Shown: positions 25,102 to 33,298 of the stretch, piece by piece
How the letters are laid out: each line of letters opens with the position of its first letter
Numbering within the stretch: the stretch's first letter is position 1
NCBI GenBank assembly: GCA_022340185.1
Contig: JAJDOK010000123.1
Span: 1 to 64,000, forward strand
Length of the DNA stretch: 64,000 nt
Reading direction: 5' to 3'
DNA from: Salaquimonas sp.
GTDB lineage: Bacteria; Pseudomonadota; Alphaproteobacteria; Rhizobiales; Rhizobiaceae
Translations under genes and position numbers: made by a program
Notes under the pieces: generated by a model
Told to the model about the DNA's origin: nothing
The model's input: only the letters and a program-made list of their open reading frames with translations
Database searches by the model: none

Positions 25102-25154
25102 CGGAAAAACCTTCCGCCAAATGCCCCTTGCAAGAAGCATACGAATTGGCCTGA

Positions 25155-25190
25155 AGCGCGAAATTGCGCTAACAGGTTTCGTTCGAAACC
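25155..25190 (+). promoter_or_regulatory. two adjacent inverted repeats ahead of cysK
   Basis: The first repeat is AGCGC-6-GCGCT (25155-25170). The second, four bases later, is a 7-bp arm with a 2-base centre, GGTTTCG-TT-CGAAACC (25175-25190). They end about 20 bases before the first cysK start. They could be an operator or 5'-leader stem-loops that affect translation. No protein is assigned. Confidence 0.45.
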
Positions 25191-25209
25191 ATGAAAATCG
25201 GTCAAGCGC

Positions 25210-26268
25210 ATGACCGTTACCACAGCAGGCACCATGATCCGCCAATCCTCTCTCGACGCCATCGGCGACACGCCACTCATCAAGCTGAAAAAGGCATCCG
25301 AACTGACCGGCTGCACCATTCTCGGCAAGGCCGAGTTCGCCAATCCCGGCCAGTCGGTGAAGGACCGCGCCGGCAAATTCATCATCGAGGACGCGGTAGC
25401 CAGGGGTAAAATCCAGCCGGGCGGCACCATTGTCGAGGGTACGGCCGGCAACACCGGCATCGGTCTGACCGTCGTCGCCAACGCCATGGGGTTCAGGACG
25501 GTCATCGTCATTCCCGAAACCCAGAGCCAGGAAAAGAAGGACATGATCCGCCTGATGGGCGCCGAACTGGTCGAGGTACCCGCCGTGCCCTACCGAAATC
25601 CGAACAATTACGTGAAGGTCTCCGGCCGGCTCGCCGAACAGTTGGCGAAGAGCGAGCCGAATGGCGCAATCTGGGCCAACCAGTTCGACAATGTCGCCAA
25701 TCGTGATGGCCATATCGTCACCACCGCCGAGGAGATATGGCGCGACACCGGCGGCATGATCGACGGCTTCGTCTCGGCGGTTGGCACCGGCGGCACGCTC
25801 GCCGGGGTCGGCATCGGGCTTCGTCAAAAGAACAAGGACATCAAGGTCGCGCTCGCCGACCCGATGGGCGCCGCGCTCTACAGCTATTACACGACGGGCG
25901 AGTTCAAGTCGGAGGGAAGCTCGATCACCGAAGGCATCGGACAGGGCCGCATCACCGCCAATCTGGAAGGCTTCACGCCGGATATGTGCTTTCAGATTCC
26001 CGACGACGAAGCGGTACCAATCATCTTCGACCTGCTCGAGCATGAGGGCTTGTGTCTTGGCGGCTCGACCGGCATCAATGTCGCCGGCGCCATTCGTCTG
26101 GCGATGGAGTTTGGCCCCGGCCATACCATCGTGACCATGTTATGCGACTTCGGCACACGCTATCATTCCAAACTGTTCAACCCGGATTTCCTGCGCTCGA
26201 AAAACCTGCCGGTCCCTGCATGGCTCGAACGCAAATCAGGGATCGAAATTCCGTTTGAAGACGCCTGA
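25210..26268 (+). CDS. cysK: cysteine synthase A (O-acetylserine sulfhydrylase), PLP-dependent
   Basis: 352 residues from ATG 25210; ATG 25234 (M-I-R-Q-S-S-L-D-A-I-G) is equally plausible because relatives begin close to that point and neither start has a good ribosome site. The PLP lysine is in P-G-Q-S-V-K-D-R-A. The substrate loop is E-G-T-A-G-N-T-G-I, and the phosphate-binding loop is V-G-T-G-G-T-L. The enzyme makes cysteine from O-acetylserine and sulfide. It is followed 19 bases later by an AlaX gene and then a sulfurtransferase, a probable operon around cysteine and translation quality. Confidence 0.9.
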   Translation: MTVTTAGTMIRQSSLDAIGDTPLIKLKKASELTGCTILGKAEFANPGQSVKDRAGKFIIEDAVARGKIQPGGTIVEGTAGNTGIGLTVVANAMGFRTVIVIPETQSQEKKDMIRLMGAELVEVPAVPYRNPNNYVKVSGRLAEQLAKSEPNGAIWANQFDNVANRDGHIVTTAEEIWRDTGGMIDGFVSAVGTGGTLAGVGIGLRQKNKDIKVALADPMGAALYSYYTTGEFKSEGSSITEGIGQGRITANLEGFTPDMCFQIPDDEAVPIIFDLLEHEGLCLGGSTGINVAGAIRLAMEFGPGHTIVTMLCDFGTRYHSKLFNPDFLRSKNLPVPAWLERKSGIEIPFEDA

Positions 26269-26287
26269 AGCCGTATTGGAAAAACCC

Positions 26288-27031
26288 ATGCCTTTCGAAA
26301 CCCGTCTCGCCTTTCTCGACGACGCCTACCAGACCGACTGCGAAGGCACCGTGCTGGCCGTCAACGACCGCGGCGGCATCATCCTCGACGCCACCAATTT
26401 CTATGCCACCAGCGGCGGCCAGCCGGGCGACACCGGCTGGCTGGAGCGTTCCGACGGCTCGAAGATCGCCATCGCCGCCACCGTCTCCGGCGAGACCAAG
26501 CAGGAGATCGTGCTGGTTCCGGCCGCTGGCGAGCCATTGCCCGAAATCGGCGAGAAACTCATCGGCCATATCGACTGGGAACGGCGCCACAAGCTGATGC
26601 GCATGCACACGGCCTGTCACATCCTTTCGGTCGTCTGCCCCTATCCCATCACCAGCGCCAATGTCGGCGAGGAGGAAAGCCGGGTCGATTTCGATCTGCC
26701 CGAGGCGGGCGTCACCAAGGAGGACGTCACCACGCAGATGATGGCACTCGTCGCTGCGGACCAACCCGTCTATGCAAGCTGGATCAGCGAAGCTGAGTTC
26801 GACGCCAATCCGGACATCGTCAAGTCGAAAAATGTCCGCCCGCCGCGCGGCGCGGGGCGCATCCGCCTTGTCGCCATCGGCGAGGACGCCTCGGTCGACA
26901 GCCAGCCCTGCGGCGGCACGCATGTGGCGAAGACCGGAGAGGTCGGCGAAATCCATATCGGCAAGATCGAGAAGAAGGGACGCGAAAACCGCCGTTTCCG
27001 CATCCGTTTCGGGCCGCTGCCGGTCAATTGA
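26288..27031 (+). CDS. alaX: alanyl-tRNA editing protein (AlaX)
   Basis: 247 residues from ATG 26288; ATG 26255 would overlap cysK and is less likely. It corresponds to the editing and SAD domains of alanyl-tRNA synthetase. The zinc-binding motifs are H-T-A-C-H (about residues 104-108) and P-C-G-G-T-H-V (about residues 208-214). It deacylates tRNA-Ala mischarged with Ser or Gly in trans. The first 80 residues form the beta-barrel domain of long AlaX proteins. It is probably co-transcribed with cysK. Confidence 0.9.
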   Translation: MPFETRLAFLDDAYQTDCEGTVLAVNDRGGIILDATNFYATSGGQPGDTGWLERSDGSKIAIAATVSGETKQEIVLVPAAGEPLPEIGEKLIGHIDWERRHKLMRMHTACHILSVVCPYPITSANVGEEESRVDFDLPEAGVTKEDVTTQMMALVAADQPVYASWISEAEFDANPDIVKSKNVRPPRGAGRIRLVAIGEDASVDSQPCGGTHVAKTGEVGEIHIGKIEKKGRENRRFRIRFGPLPVN

Positions 27032-27098
27032 TTTGCCCAATCATGTTGCCCAATCACTTTGCATTGCCTTGACGCGCACCGCTGGGTAGAGGAATGCC

Positions 27099-27950
27099 AT
27101 GAGCGAACCACGCCCCTTCACCGTTGCGCCCGACGAATTGCAGGCACGCCTCGGCGAACCGAACCTGCGGATCGTCGACGGTTCGTGGTACCTGCCGGTT
27201 CAGGGCCGTGACGGCCGCGCTGAATTCGATGCCGGGCGCATTCCTGGCGCGGTCTATTTCGACCTCGACGCAATCAGCGATCAGGCTTCGCCCCTGCCGC
27301 ACATGCTGGCGACACCCGGTGCTTTCGCCGCCGCCATCGGCGCCATGGGCATCAGCGAGACGAACGACATCGTGGTCTATGATGGGCCGGGCCTGTTTTC
27401 TTCAGCCCGCGTATGGTGGAATTTCCACGTCATGGGCGCAAAGTCGGTTCGCGTGCTCGACGGCGGCTTCGACCTTTGGAAGGCGCAAGGCCGCCCGGTC
27501 GAAAACGGCGCGCCAAAGCCGCACGAACCTGCTGTCTTCAATACGGAGTTCGATTCCGGCCGCGTGCGTTCGATCGCCGACATCCGCGCCAATCTGAAGC
27601 TCGGCGAACAGTTGATCCTCGACGCCCGGCCCTATGGCCGTTTCACCGGCGAGGAACCCGAACCGCGCCCCGGTCTCACCTCCGGGCACATCCCCGGCGC
27701 CCAGTCCATGCCGGCCCATATCTTCTCGGTCGACGGCAGGCTGAAGGACATTGCCGAACTCAAGGAGATGTTCGCGGCCAATGCGCTCAAACCCGGGCGT
27801 CACGCCATCACCTCTTGCGGTTCCGGCGTGACGGCGGCCATCATATCGCTGGCGCTCGAAACGATAGGCCATAGCGAAAATTCGCTGTATGACGGCTCAT
27901 GGGCCGAATGGGGCCAGGCGGAAAATGCCCCTGTCGCAACATGGGAATGA
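27099..27950 (+). CDS. sseA: 3-mercaptopyruvate/thiosulfate sulfurtransferase (two rhodanese domains)
   Basis: 283 residues. Two rhodanese domains (about 8-135 and 155-280). The inactive first domain has P-G-A-V-Y-F-D-L-D. The catalytic Cys lies in C-G-S-G-V-T-A, the loop type of mercaptopyruvate sulfurtransferases rather than the C-R-K-G-V-T of thiosulfate enzymes. It transfers sulfur from 3-mercaptopyruvate, a cysteine breakdown product, to acceptors. That fits its place 67 bases after alaX in the cysK group. Confidence 0.92.
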   Translation: MSEPRPFTVAPDELQARLGEPNLRIVDGSWYLPVQGRDGRAEFDAGRIPGAVYFDLDAISDQASPLPHMLATPGAFAAAIGAMGISETNDIVVYDGPGLFSSARVWWNFHVMGAKSVRVLDGGFDLWKAQGRPVENGAPKPHEPAVFNTEFDSGRVRSIADIRANLKLGEQLILDARPYGRFTGEEPEPRPGLTSGHIPGAQSMPAHIFSVDGRLKDIAELKEMFAANALKPGRHAITSCGSGVTAAIISLALETIGHSENSLYDGSWAEWGQAENAPVATWE

Positions 27951-27978
27951 AGACAGCATAACGAGGAGCAGGCCGGGC

Positions 27979-28521
27979 ATGGCAAAGGCGAGGAAGAATG
28001 CGAAGAAACTTGTCGCCCAAATCACCTATCTGGAAATGAAAGCGCGCCCTTCCCTTCATTTCCCCATGCCGTCGAGACCGCAACTGGCACTGATGCGCAC
28101 CGCCAGCATGCCGATCGCCTATTACCGCTACCTCTATGGCGAGGTCGGTCGTGCCCATCACTGGTTCCTGCGGCGTGACCTCGATGACGACGCGCTGTCA
28201 GCCATCGTCCACGCCGAGACCACACAGATCGACGTGCTTTATGCCGATGGTTGCCCCGCCGGTTTCTTCGAACTCGACTTCTCCCCCCTGCCCGAGACGG
28301 TCGAACTGTCCTATTTCGGCCTCACCCCGGACTATATCGGCCTTGGCCTGAGCAAGTGGTTCCTGTCATGTGCAATCGAATCGGCCTGGGACAAGGGGCC
28401 GGAGCGCATCACCGTCCACACCAACACGCTTGATCATCCCGCCGCGCTGCAGCTCTACCAAAGGCTTGGTTTCGAACCGGTCGGCACCGGTGAGGAAACG
28501 GTCAGGGTCTGGGAGGACTAA
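27979..28521 (+). CDS. GNAT-family N-acetyltransferase
   Basis: 180 residues from ATG 27979, chosen for AGGAG at 27964; the frame is open further upstream but overlaps sseA. The GNAT fold is recognisable from the acetyl-CoA region (I-G-L-G-L-S-K-W-F) and the C-terminal H-P-A-A-L-Q-L-Y-Q-R-L-G-F-E. The substrate is unknown. It follows sseA by 28 bases and is likely the last gene of that transcript. Confidence 0.85.
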   Translation: MAKARKNAKKLVAQITYLEMKARPSLHFPMPSRPQLALMRTASMPIAYYRYLYGEVGRAHHWFLRRDLDDDALSAIVHAETTQIDVLYADGCPAGFFELDFSPLPETVELSYFGLTPDYIGLGLSKWFLSCAIESAWDKGPERITVHTNTLDHPAALQLYQRLGFEPVGTGEETVRVWED

Positions 28522-28596
28522 TGCATGAAACGGGTGGCGGTGCGGTTCAGGCGCTGCCAGATGGGACAATCCGAACTCTATTGATGGAGAGCCCGC

Positions 28597-29067
28597 ATGA
28601 GCATCCGTTTTGTCGCACTCGATACTGACACTGTCCGCAGCCTGCAGAACGGCGGAACCGACGCCTATGGAAACAAGCCTGTCCGCCTGACTTCGGATGG
28701 CGGCGCCATACCTTGCCGTCATTGCCTCAAGCCCGTGACGAAGGGTGACGATTATCTGGCTTTGGCTTTCAGCCCGTTCCGCATACGCCAGCCCTATGCC
28801 GAAACCGGACCGATCTTCCTGCATGCCGATGAATGCGAGCGTGCCGGAGACAGCGCCGAGCCGGCTGCCATGTACGATGGCAGGGAATTCATCCTGCGCG
28901 GTTATCGCGACAATGACTGGATAAATTATGATGTCGCAGAAGTCGTGCCGGCGGAAAAGCTGGTCGAAACCGCTGAACGCATGCTTTCACGCAACGACGT
29001 AGCCTATGTCCACATGCGTTCAGCTGAGTTCAACTGCTACCACTGCCGTGTCGAGCGCGCCGCCTAA
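28597..29067 (+). CDS. DUF1203 family protein
   Basis: 156 residues. The length and motifs (C-R-H-C-L near residue 40, P-Y-A-E-T-G-P-I-F-L-H, Y-H-C-R-V near the end) match DUF1203, a small cytoplasmic family of unknown function common in alphaproteobacteria. The two Cys-x-x-Cys-like pairs might bind metal; this is conjecture. It has its own ribosome site (GGAG) and converges on the iron permease gene 15 bases downstream. Confidence 0.8.
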   Translation: MSIRFVALDTDTVRSLQNGGTDAYGNKPVRLTSDGGAIPCRHCLKPVTKGDDYLALAFSPFRIRQPYAETGPIFLHADECERAGDSAEPAAMYDGREFILRGYRDNDWINYDVAEVVPAEKLVETAERMLSRNDVAYVHMRSAEFNCYHCRVERAA

Positions 29068-29082
29068 ACGGCATGGCTGGCC

Positions 29083-29913
29083 TCAGGCAGAATGCACCTG
29101 CTGCTGCGCCGCGCGGGTGTTGGCGACGCGGCTCAGCCCGAAAATCACGGCAAGCGTTGTCAGATAGACGAGCAATTCGATCTCGCTCGGCCGGTCCATG
29201 TAGCCGACCAGCGTGTGCAGGACGCGGCCGAACAGGCTTGTCTGCGGCAGTAGCCAGGAGGTGTTCCAGACCGTCTTGCCCAAAACCGTGATCGCGCCGG
29301 CCTGCTCGAGGAAAGCGACCGCCTGCGCAGCCATGCCGGCGGCGAGGAAGGCGATCAGCGCACTCGTCACGGCGAACAGATAGCGAACCGGTATATGCAC
29401 GAGACCCAGATAGGTTAGCGCGGTGAACCCGGCGCCGAGCGCCAGTCCGGCGAGGCCGCCGACAAACAGCGACCATGGCGTTTCGCCGCCGGACACGATG
29501 ATGCCGTAGAGGAACAGGACGACCTCCGATCCTTCGCGCAGCACCGCTACCCCGACAACGATCGCGAGCGCTGCCACACTGCGCGCGCCCGATGCCACTT
29601 CGGCGCCTGTCGCCTTGAGTTCACCGGCCAGTTGCCGCCCGTGCGAGGTCATCCAGATATTGTGCCAGGACAGCATGACGACGGCGACGGTAAGGATCGT
29701 CGCGTTGAAGTACTCCTGTCCCATGCCGGACAACGCCGAGGCGAGCCCCGTGGTGAACATCGCGACCAACAGGCTTCCGGCGATGCCGAACGCTACCCCG
29801 CCCGCAATCCAGCGCCGCGCATGCGCGACCGGTCGGGTTACCGCGAGCACGATGCCGACGATCAGCCCGGCCTCGATAACTTCGCGAAGAACTATGACAA
29901 GTGCTGCAAACAT
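29083..29913 (-). CDS. FTR1-family high-affinity iron permease (EfeU/FtrC-like)
   Basis: 276 residues, seven membrane segments. Both essential R-E-x-x-E motifs are present: R-E-V-I-E at residues 10-14 and R-E-G-S-E at residues 126-130. These line the ferric-iron path in FTR1 proteins. It follows a secreted cupredoxin gene by 24 bases on the same strand. Neither the M75/EfeO-type, P19/FtrA nor ferredoxin/FtrD partner is adjacent, so this is a reduced two-component version of FtrABCD or EfeUOB. Confidence 0.92.
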   Translation of the reverse strand: MFAALVIVLREVIEAGLIVGIVLAVTRPVAHARRWIAGGVAFGIAGSLLVAMFTTGLASALSGMGQEYFNATILTVAVVMLSWHNIWMTSHGRQLAGELKATGAEVASGARSVAALAIVVGVAVLREGSEVVLFLYGIIVSGGETPWSLFVGGLAGLALGAGFTALTYLGLVHIPVRYLFAVTSALIAFLAAGMAAQAVAFLEQAGAITVLGKTVWNTSWLLPQTSLFGRVLHTLVGYMDRPSEIELLVYLTTLAVIFGLSRVANTRAAQQQVHSA

Positions 29914-29937
29914 GTATGGACGGCTCCCGGGACGGCG

Positions 29938-30303
29938 TTATTCGCCGACCACGACATGGCCTTTCATGGTTGGCTTGAAATCGTTGTAGAATTCATAGGT
30001 GCCGGCATCGACCGGGCGAACCTTGACGATCACCTCGGCCCCGGCTGCAATGACCTTCTCGAAGCGCATGCCGCTCGACTCCACCTCCGCCGGCCTGGAT
30101 GTCTTGTTGTAGAAGCGTAGCGTAAAGGGAAACCCGAACTTCGCGTGCACTTCGGCCGGCTGGAATGAATCATCGGTCAGGTCGATGTCGATTGGTTTTT
30201 CTGCCGTCTGTCCGGGAACGCCTGAAAAGCCGTACACGGCCAACAACACAACCGCAAACAAGGAAAGTTTACGCAATGAACAGTCGCGTGGAACCATGAC
30301 CAT
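29938..30303 (-). CDS. periplasmic cupredoxin-like protein (FtrB/EfeO-cupredoxin type)
   Basis: About 121 residues from ATG 30303 (or ATG 30297); longer frames lack a ribosome site. A signal peptide (L-S-L-F-A-V-V-L-L-A-V-Y, cleavage near G-Q-T-A) is followed by a single cupredoxin domain. Candidate metal ligands include Met residues in S-S-G-M-R-F-E and F-K-P-T-M-K-G-H. In FTR1 systems such proteins oxidise or hold iron before transport. It is the promoter-proximal gene of the iron unit, with a candidate Irr box 105 bases upstream. Confidence 0.83.
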   Translation of the reverse strand: MVMVPRDCSLRKLSLFAVVLLAVYGFSGVPGQTAEKPIDIDLTDDSFQPAEVHAKFGFPFTLRFYNKTSRPAEVESSGMRFEKVIAAGAEVIVKVRPVDAGTYEFYNDFKPTMKGHVVVGE

Positions 30304-30407
30304 CACCTGCCACAAGGGCGCTAATAACGTTGCAAATCGGAAACCATTGTTCACCTTGAAACCATCCCTTATCGGAAATGGCAAGATTATGCCAATTAAT
30401 TCAACTG

Positions 30408-30424
30408 TTTAGAACTATTCTAAT
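30408..30424 (-). promoter_or_regulatory. candidate Irr box (ICE motif) upstream of the iron uptake genes
   Basis: The sequence TTTAGAA-CTA-TTCTAAT is a 7-3-7 inverted repeat with one mismatch, close to the alphaproteobacterial ICE/Irr consensus (TTTAGAA, 3-base centre, TTCTAAA). It lies 105 bases before the cupredoxin start, in the only gap that can hold that promoter. Irr would link expression to heme and iron status; this is inference from the motif. Confidence 0.6.
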
Positions 30425-30463
30425 ATAGTCCGCTTATTTGGCCGCAAATGGGTATCTGTCAAT

Positions 30464-30493
30464 AAAAAAGCCCGGCGCATTGCCGGGCTTTTT
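30464..30493. terminator. bidirectional rho-independent terminator downstream of ald
   Basis: A 7-bp G+C stem (GCCCGGC/GCCGGGC, loop GCATT) is flanked by A6 on the left and T5 on the right, so either strand yields a U-tract. It sits 17 bases past the ald stop on the minus strand and separates ald from the iron promoter region. Confidence 0.88.
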
Positions 30494-30510
30494 CGCTCAG
30501 TCAGGCCAGT

Positions 30511-31632
30511 TTACGCCACCTGGGCAAGAACCTGTTGCGGCTCGACCATCTCATAGCCAAGCGCATCCGCCACTGCGCGGTTGGTGATCCGACCGCGATG
30601 GACATTGAGGCCGTTTCTCAGATGCGGATCGTCGACAAGCGCCTTCAGCCCCTTGTCGGCCAGTTGCAGACCGTAATACAGCGTCGCGTTGTTGAGTGCG
30701 CTCGCCGAGGTGACCGGCACGGCTCCCGGCATGTTGGCCACGCAATAATGGATGATGCCGTCGATCTCGTAGGTCGGGTGGGAATGTGTCGTGGCGTGCG
30801 AAGTCTCGAAACAGCCGCCCTGGTCGATGGCGACATCGACAAGCACCGCACCCTTCTTCATGCCGGAAAGCATGTCACGGCTTACGAGTTTCGGCGCGGC
30901 AGCACCGGGGATCAGCACGGCACCGACGACGACATCGGCCGAGAAGCACTCTTCCTCGATGACCTCAACGGTCGAATAGCGGGTATGCACGCGGCCGTTG
31001 TAGATGTCGTCGAGTTCACGCAGACGCGGGATAGACCGGTCGATGATCGTGACGTCGCCACCCAGGCCGATGGCCATCTTCGCTGCATTGTGGCCTACGA
31101 CGCCGCCGCCGATCACCACCACCTTGCCCGGTAGCACACCCGGTACGCCGCCCAGCAGCACGCCGCGTCCGCCATTGGCCTTCTGCAGCGCGGTCGCACC
31201 AGCCTGAATGGCGAGGCGGCCGGCGACTTCCGACATCGGCGCCAGCAGCGGCAGGCCGCCGCGCGCATCGGTCACCGTCTCGTAGGCAATCGCGGTAACG
31301 CCGGATTCGACAAGTCCGCGGGTCTGTTCCGGGTCGGGTGCCAGATGAAGATAGGTGTAGAGAATCTGATCGTCGCGCAGTTGCGCCCATTCGGAGGACT
31401 GGGGTTCCTTGACCTTCACGATCATGTCGGACTGGGTAAAGACTTCGGCCGCCGTCTTGACGATCTTTGCGCCCGCCGCCTGATACTGGCTGTCGTCGGC
31501 GCCGATACCCGCACCCGCACCACTCTCGATAATGACGGTATGACCGTGCGAAACATACTCGCGCACACTGCCGGGTGTTAGCCCGACGCGATATTCGTGG
31601 TTCTTGATTTCCTTGGGGCAGCCGACACGCAT
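30511..31632 (-). CDS. ald: alanine dehydrogenase
   Basis: 373 residues from ATG 31632 ([10 protein letters not shown]). The longer open frame to 31878 would run into the lrp gene and is rejected. The N-terminal substrate-binding motif K-E-x-K-N-x-E-x-R-V-G is present. The NAD fold has [13 protein letters not shown]. The length equals that of bacterial Ald (about 371). It interconverts L-alanine and pyruvate plus ammonia with NAD. It is divergent from an Lrp/AsnC regulator, which almost certainly controls it, and ends at a strong terminator. Confidence 0.95.
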   Translation of the reverse strand: MRVGCPKEIKNHEYRVGLTPGSVREYVSHGHTVIIESGAGAGIGADDSQYQAAGAKIVKTAAEVFTQSDMIVKVKEPQSSEWAQLRDDQILYTYLHLAPDPEQTRGLVESGVTAIAYETVTDARGGLPLLAPMSEVAGRLAIQAGATALQKANGGRGVLLGGVPGVLPGKVVVIGGGVVGHNAAKMAIGLGGDVTIIDRSIPRLRELDDIYNGRVHTRYSTVEVIEEECFSADVVVGAVLIPGAAAPKLVSRDMLSGMKKGAVLVDVAIDQGGCFETSHATTHSHPTYEIDGIIHYCVANMPGAVPVTSASALNNATLYYGLQLADKGLKALVDDPHLRNGLNVHRGRITNRAVADALGYEMVEPQQVLAQVA

Positions 31633-31778
31633 GCTCGCCTCCGTCAAAGCGCGCTGGTTGAAGATTTGCCGATTATTACCGAAATCAAGTTCAATGTCCT
31701 TGCAAACATCCGGCTTTCCAGGCTCAAATTTCGTTGATAATTGCAGAAATCGGAACAAAAACGTAAATTTGGTGCAAT
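31633..31778. promoter_or_regulatory. shared ald/lrp promoter region
   Basis: 146 bases between the divergent ald and Lrp-type genes, AT-rich especially at 31675-31775. Lrp/AsnC proteins typically bind such gaps at several loosely conserved AT-rich sites. I see no exact repeat that defines one operator. Confidence 0.5.
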
Positions 31779-32258
31779 ATGGAACTGGACCGTACCGACC
31801 GTCTGATCCTGCAGGCATTGCAGGAAGACGCCCGAATACCCAATATCGAACTGTCCGAGCGCGTCGGACTGTCGCCATCAGCCTGTTCGCGCCGGCTGCG
31901 TCAGCTCGAACAATCCGGTGTCATTGAGGGATATCAGGCCGTCATCTCCAACAAGGCACTCGGCCAGACGATTACCGCACTCGTGCACATCACGCTGAAA
32001 GGCCAGTCGGAAGAGCATTTGCGCAAATTCGAAAGCGCGGTGCGCACCTGCCCGTATATCGTCGCCTGCTTCCTGATGTCGGGCGAGAGCGATTATCTTA
32101 TCCGCGTCAACGCCCGCGACATGGAGCACTACGAACAGATCTACAAAAGCTGGCTTTCCGCCCTACCCGGTGTTTCACGCATCCAGTCGAGCTTCGCCAT
32201 GCGCATGGTTGTAAACCGCGCAAATATCGACGCGGCGATGATGGACAGTCGCGACTAG
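31779..32258 (+). CDS. Lrp/AsnC-family transcriptional regulator, probable ald regulator
   Basis: 159 residues. An N-terminal winged helix-turn-helix (L-D-R-T-D-R-L-I-L-Q, then L-S-E-R-V-G-L-S-P-S) is followed by the RAM effector domain (about 65-145, with S-G-E-S-D-Y-L). Divergence from ald with a 146-base gap is the classic AldR/Lrp arrangement, in which alanine is the coeffector. Activation of ald by this protein is inference from context. Confidence 0.92.
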   Translation: MELDRTDRLILQALQEDARIPNIELSERVGLSPSACSRRLRQLEQSGVIEGYQAVISNKALGQTITALVHITLKGQSEEHLRKFESAVRTCPYIVACFLMSGESDYLIRVNARDMEHYEQIYKSWLSALPGVSRIQSSFAMRMVVNRANIDAAMMDSRD

Positions 32259-32302
32259 GGGGGTCATCATAGGTGACGGGTTCAGGGGGAGGCAGGGGCA
32301 AT

Positions 32303-33274
32303 ATGGGACGCAGACTGGGACTGTCGGTTGGCATCCTTGTCGTTTTGGTGGTTGTCATCCTGTTGGGGCCAAGACCGGTAATTGACGAAACCATCCGTTT
32401 CGACACTTCGAGCATCGGCCCTGACATCGACAAGTATTTGGCGGCAAGCGAAGCACGGTTCAGCGACCTGAAACCCGGGGCGGAAAAGGAGGTGGTCTGG
32501 GTCGATCCGCAAACCAGGGCGAAAGCTCCACTGGCCATCATCTATATTCACGGCTTGTCGGCAACCAAGTGGGAAATCCGGCCGGTACCCGACAATGTCG
32601 CAAAGGCGCTTAGCGCAAATCTCTTCTATGCCCGTCTGAAAGGTCACGGACGCAGCGGCAAGGCAATGGCGACGGCGACCATGAACGACTGGGTAAATGA
32701 CATGGCCGAGGCGATTGCTATCGGGGAGCGTATCGGCAATCGCATCGTCGTCATCGCCACATCGACCGGCGCCACGCTGGCGACCTGGGCCGCCGGCAAT
32801 CCCAGACTGATGAGCAAGGTTATCGGCCTTGCTTTGATCTCGCCCAATTACGAAGCGCGCGGTTACTCGATCGGCCTAATCAACATGCCCTGGGGGCGGC
32901 AGATACTGCCGTTTTTTGTCGGCGAGACCCACAGTTTCGAGCCGCATAACGAGGAACAGGGCAAGTGGTGGACGACGTCCTATCCATCGACGGCGGGCCT
33001 GCCGATGGGCGCTCTGCAGAAAGACGTCCACGAAATGGATTATTCACGCATCACGGTTCCGGCATATTTCATCTTTTCACCCAATGATCAGGTCATGGTG
33101 CCAAGCGCAGTCATGGCGGTGGAAAGCGAATGGGGCGGGCCGAAAAAAATGCTCGAGGTGGAGAAGGCCGGTGACCCAAGCAATCATGTCATTGCCGGTG
33201 ACATCCTGAGTCCGGACAATACCGAACGCGTTTCCAATGCCATCATCGAGTGGGTAAAGACACTAAAGCGGTGA
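32303..33274 (+). CDS. membrane-anchored alpha/beta hydrolase
   Basis: 323 residues from ATG 32303, preceded by GGGGGAGG and CAGGGG; a GTG at 32273 would add ten Gly/Arg-rich residues. One N-terminal hydrophobic segment (about 5-22) anchors it in the membrane with the domain outside. The fold has I-Y-I-H-G-L-S-A (oxyanion region), the nucleophile in A-T-S-T-G-A, Asp in S-P-N-D-Q and His in P-S-N-H-V. The substrate is unknown; it may be a lipase or esterase. Confidence 0.83.
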   Translation: MGRRLGLSVGILVVLVVVILLGPRPVIDETIRFDTSSIGPDIDKYLAASEARFSDLKPGAEKEVVWVDPQTRAKAPLAIIYIHGLSATKWEIRPVPDNVAKALSANLFYARLKGHGRSGKAMATATMNDWVNDMAEAIAIGERIGNRIVVIATSTGATLATWAAGNPRLMSKVIGLALISPNYEARGYSIGLINMPWGRQILPFFVGETHSFEPHNEEQGKWWTTSYPSTAGLPMGALQKDVHEMDYSRITVPAYFIFSPNDQVMVPSAVMAVESEWGGPKKMLEVEKAGDPSNHVIAGDILSPDNTERVSNAIIEWVKTLKR

Positions 33275-33298
33275 TTTTGCCTGTCGGGCGGGCTTGCA

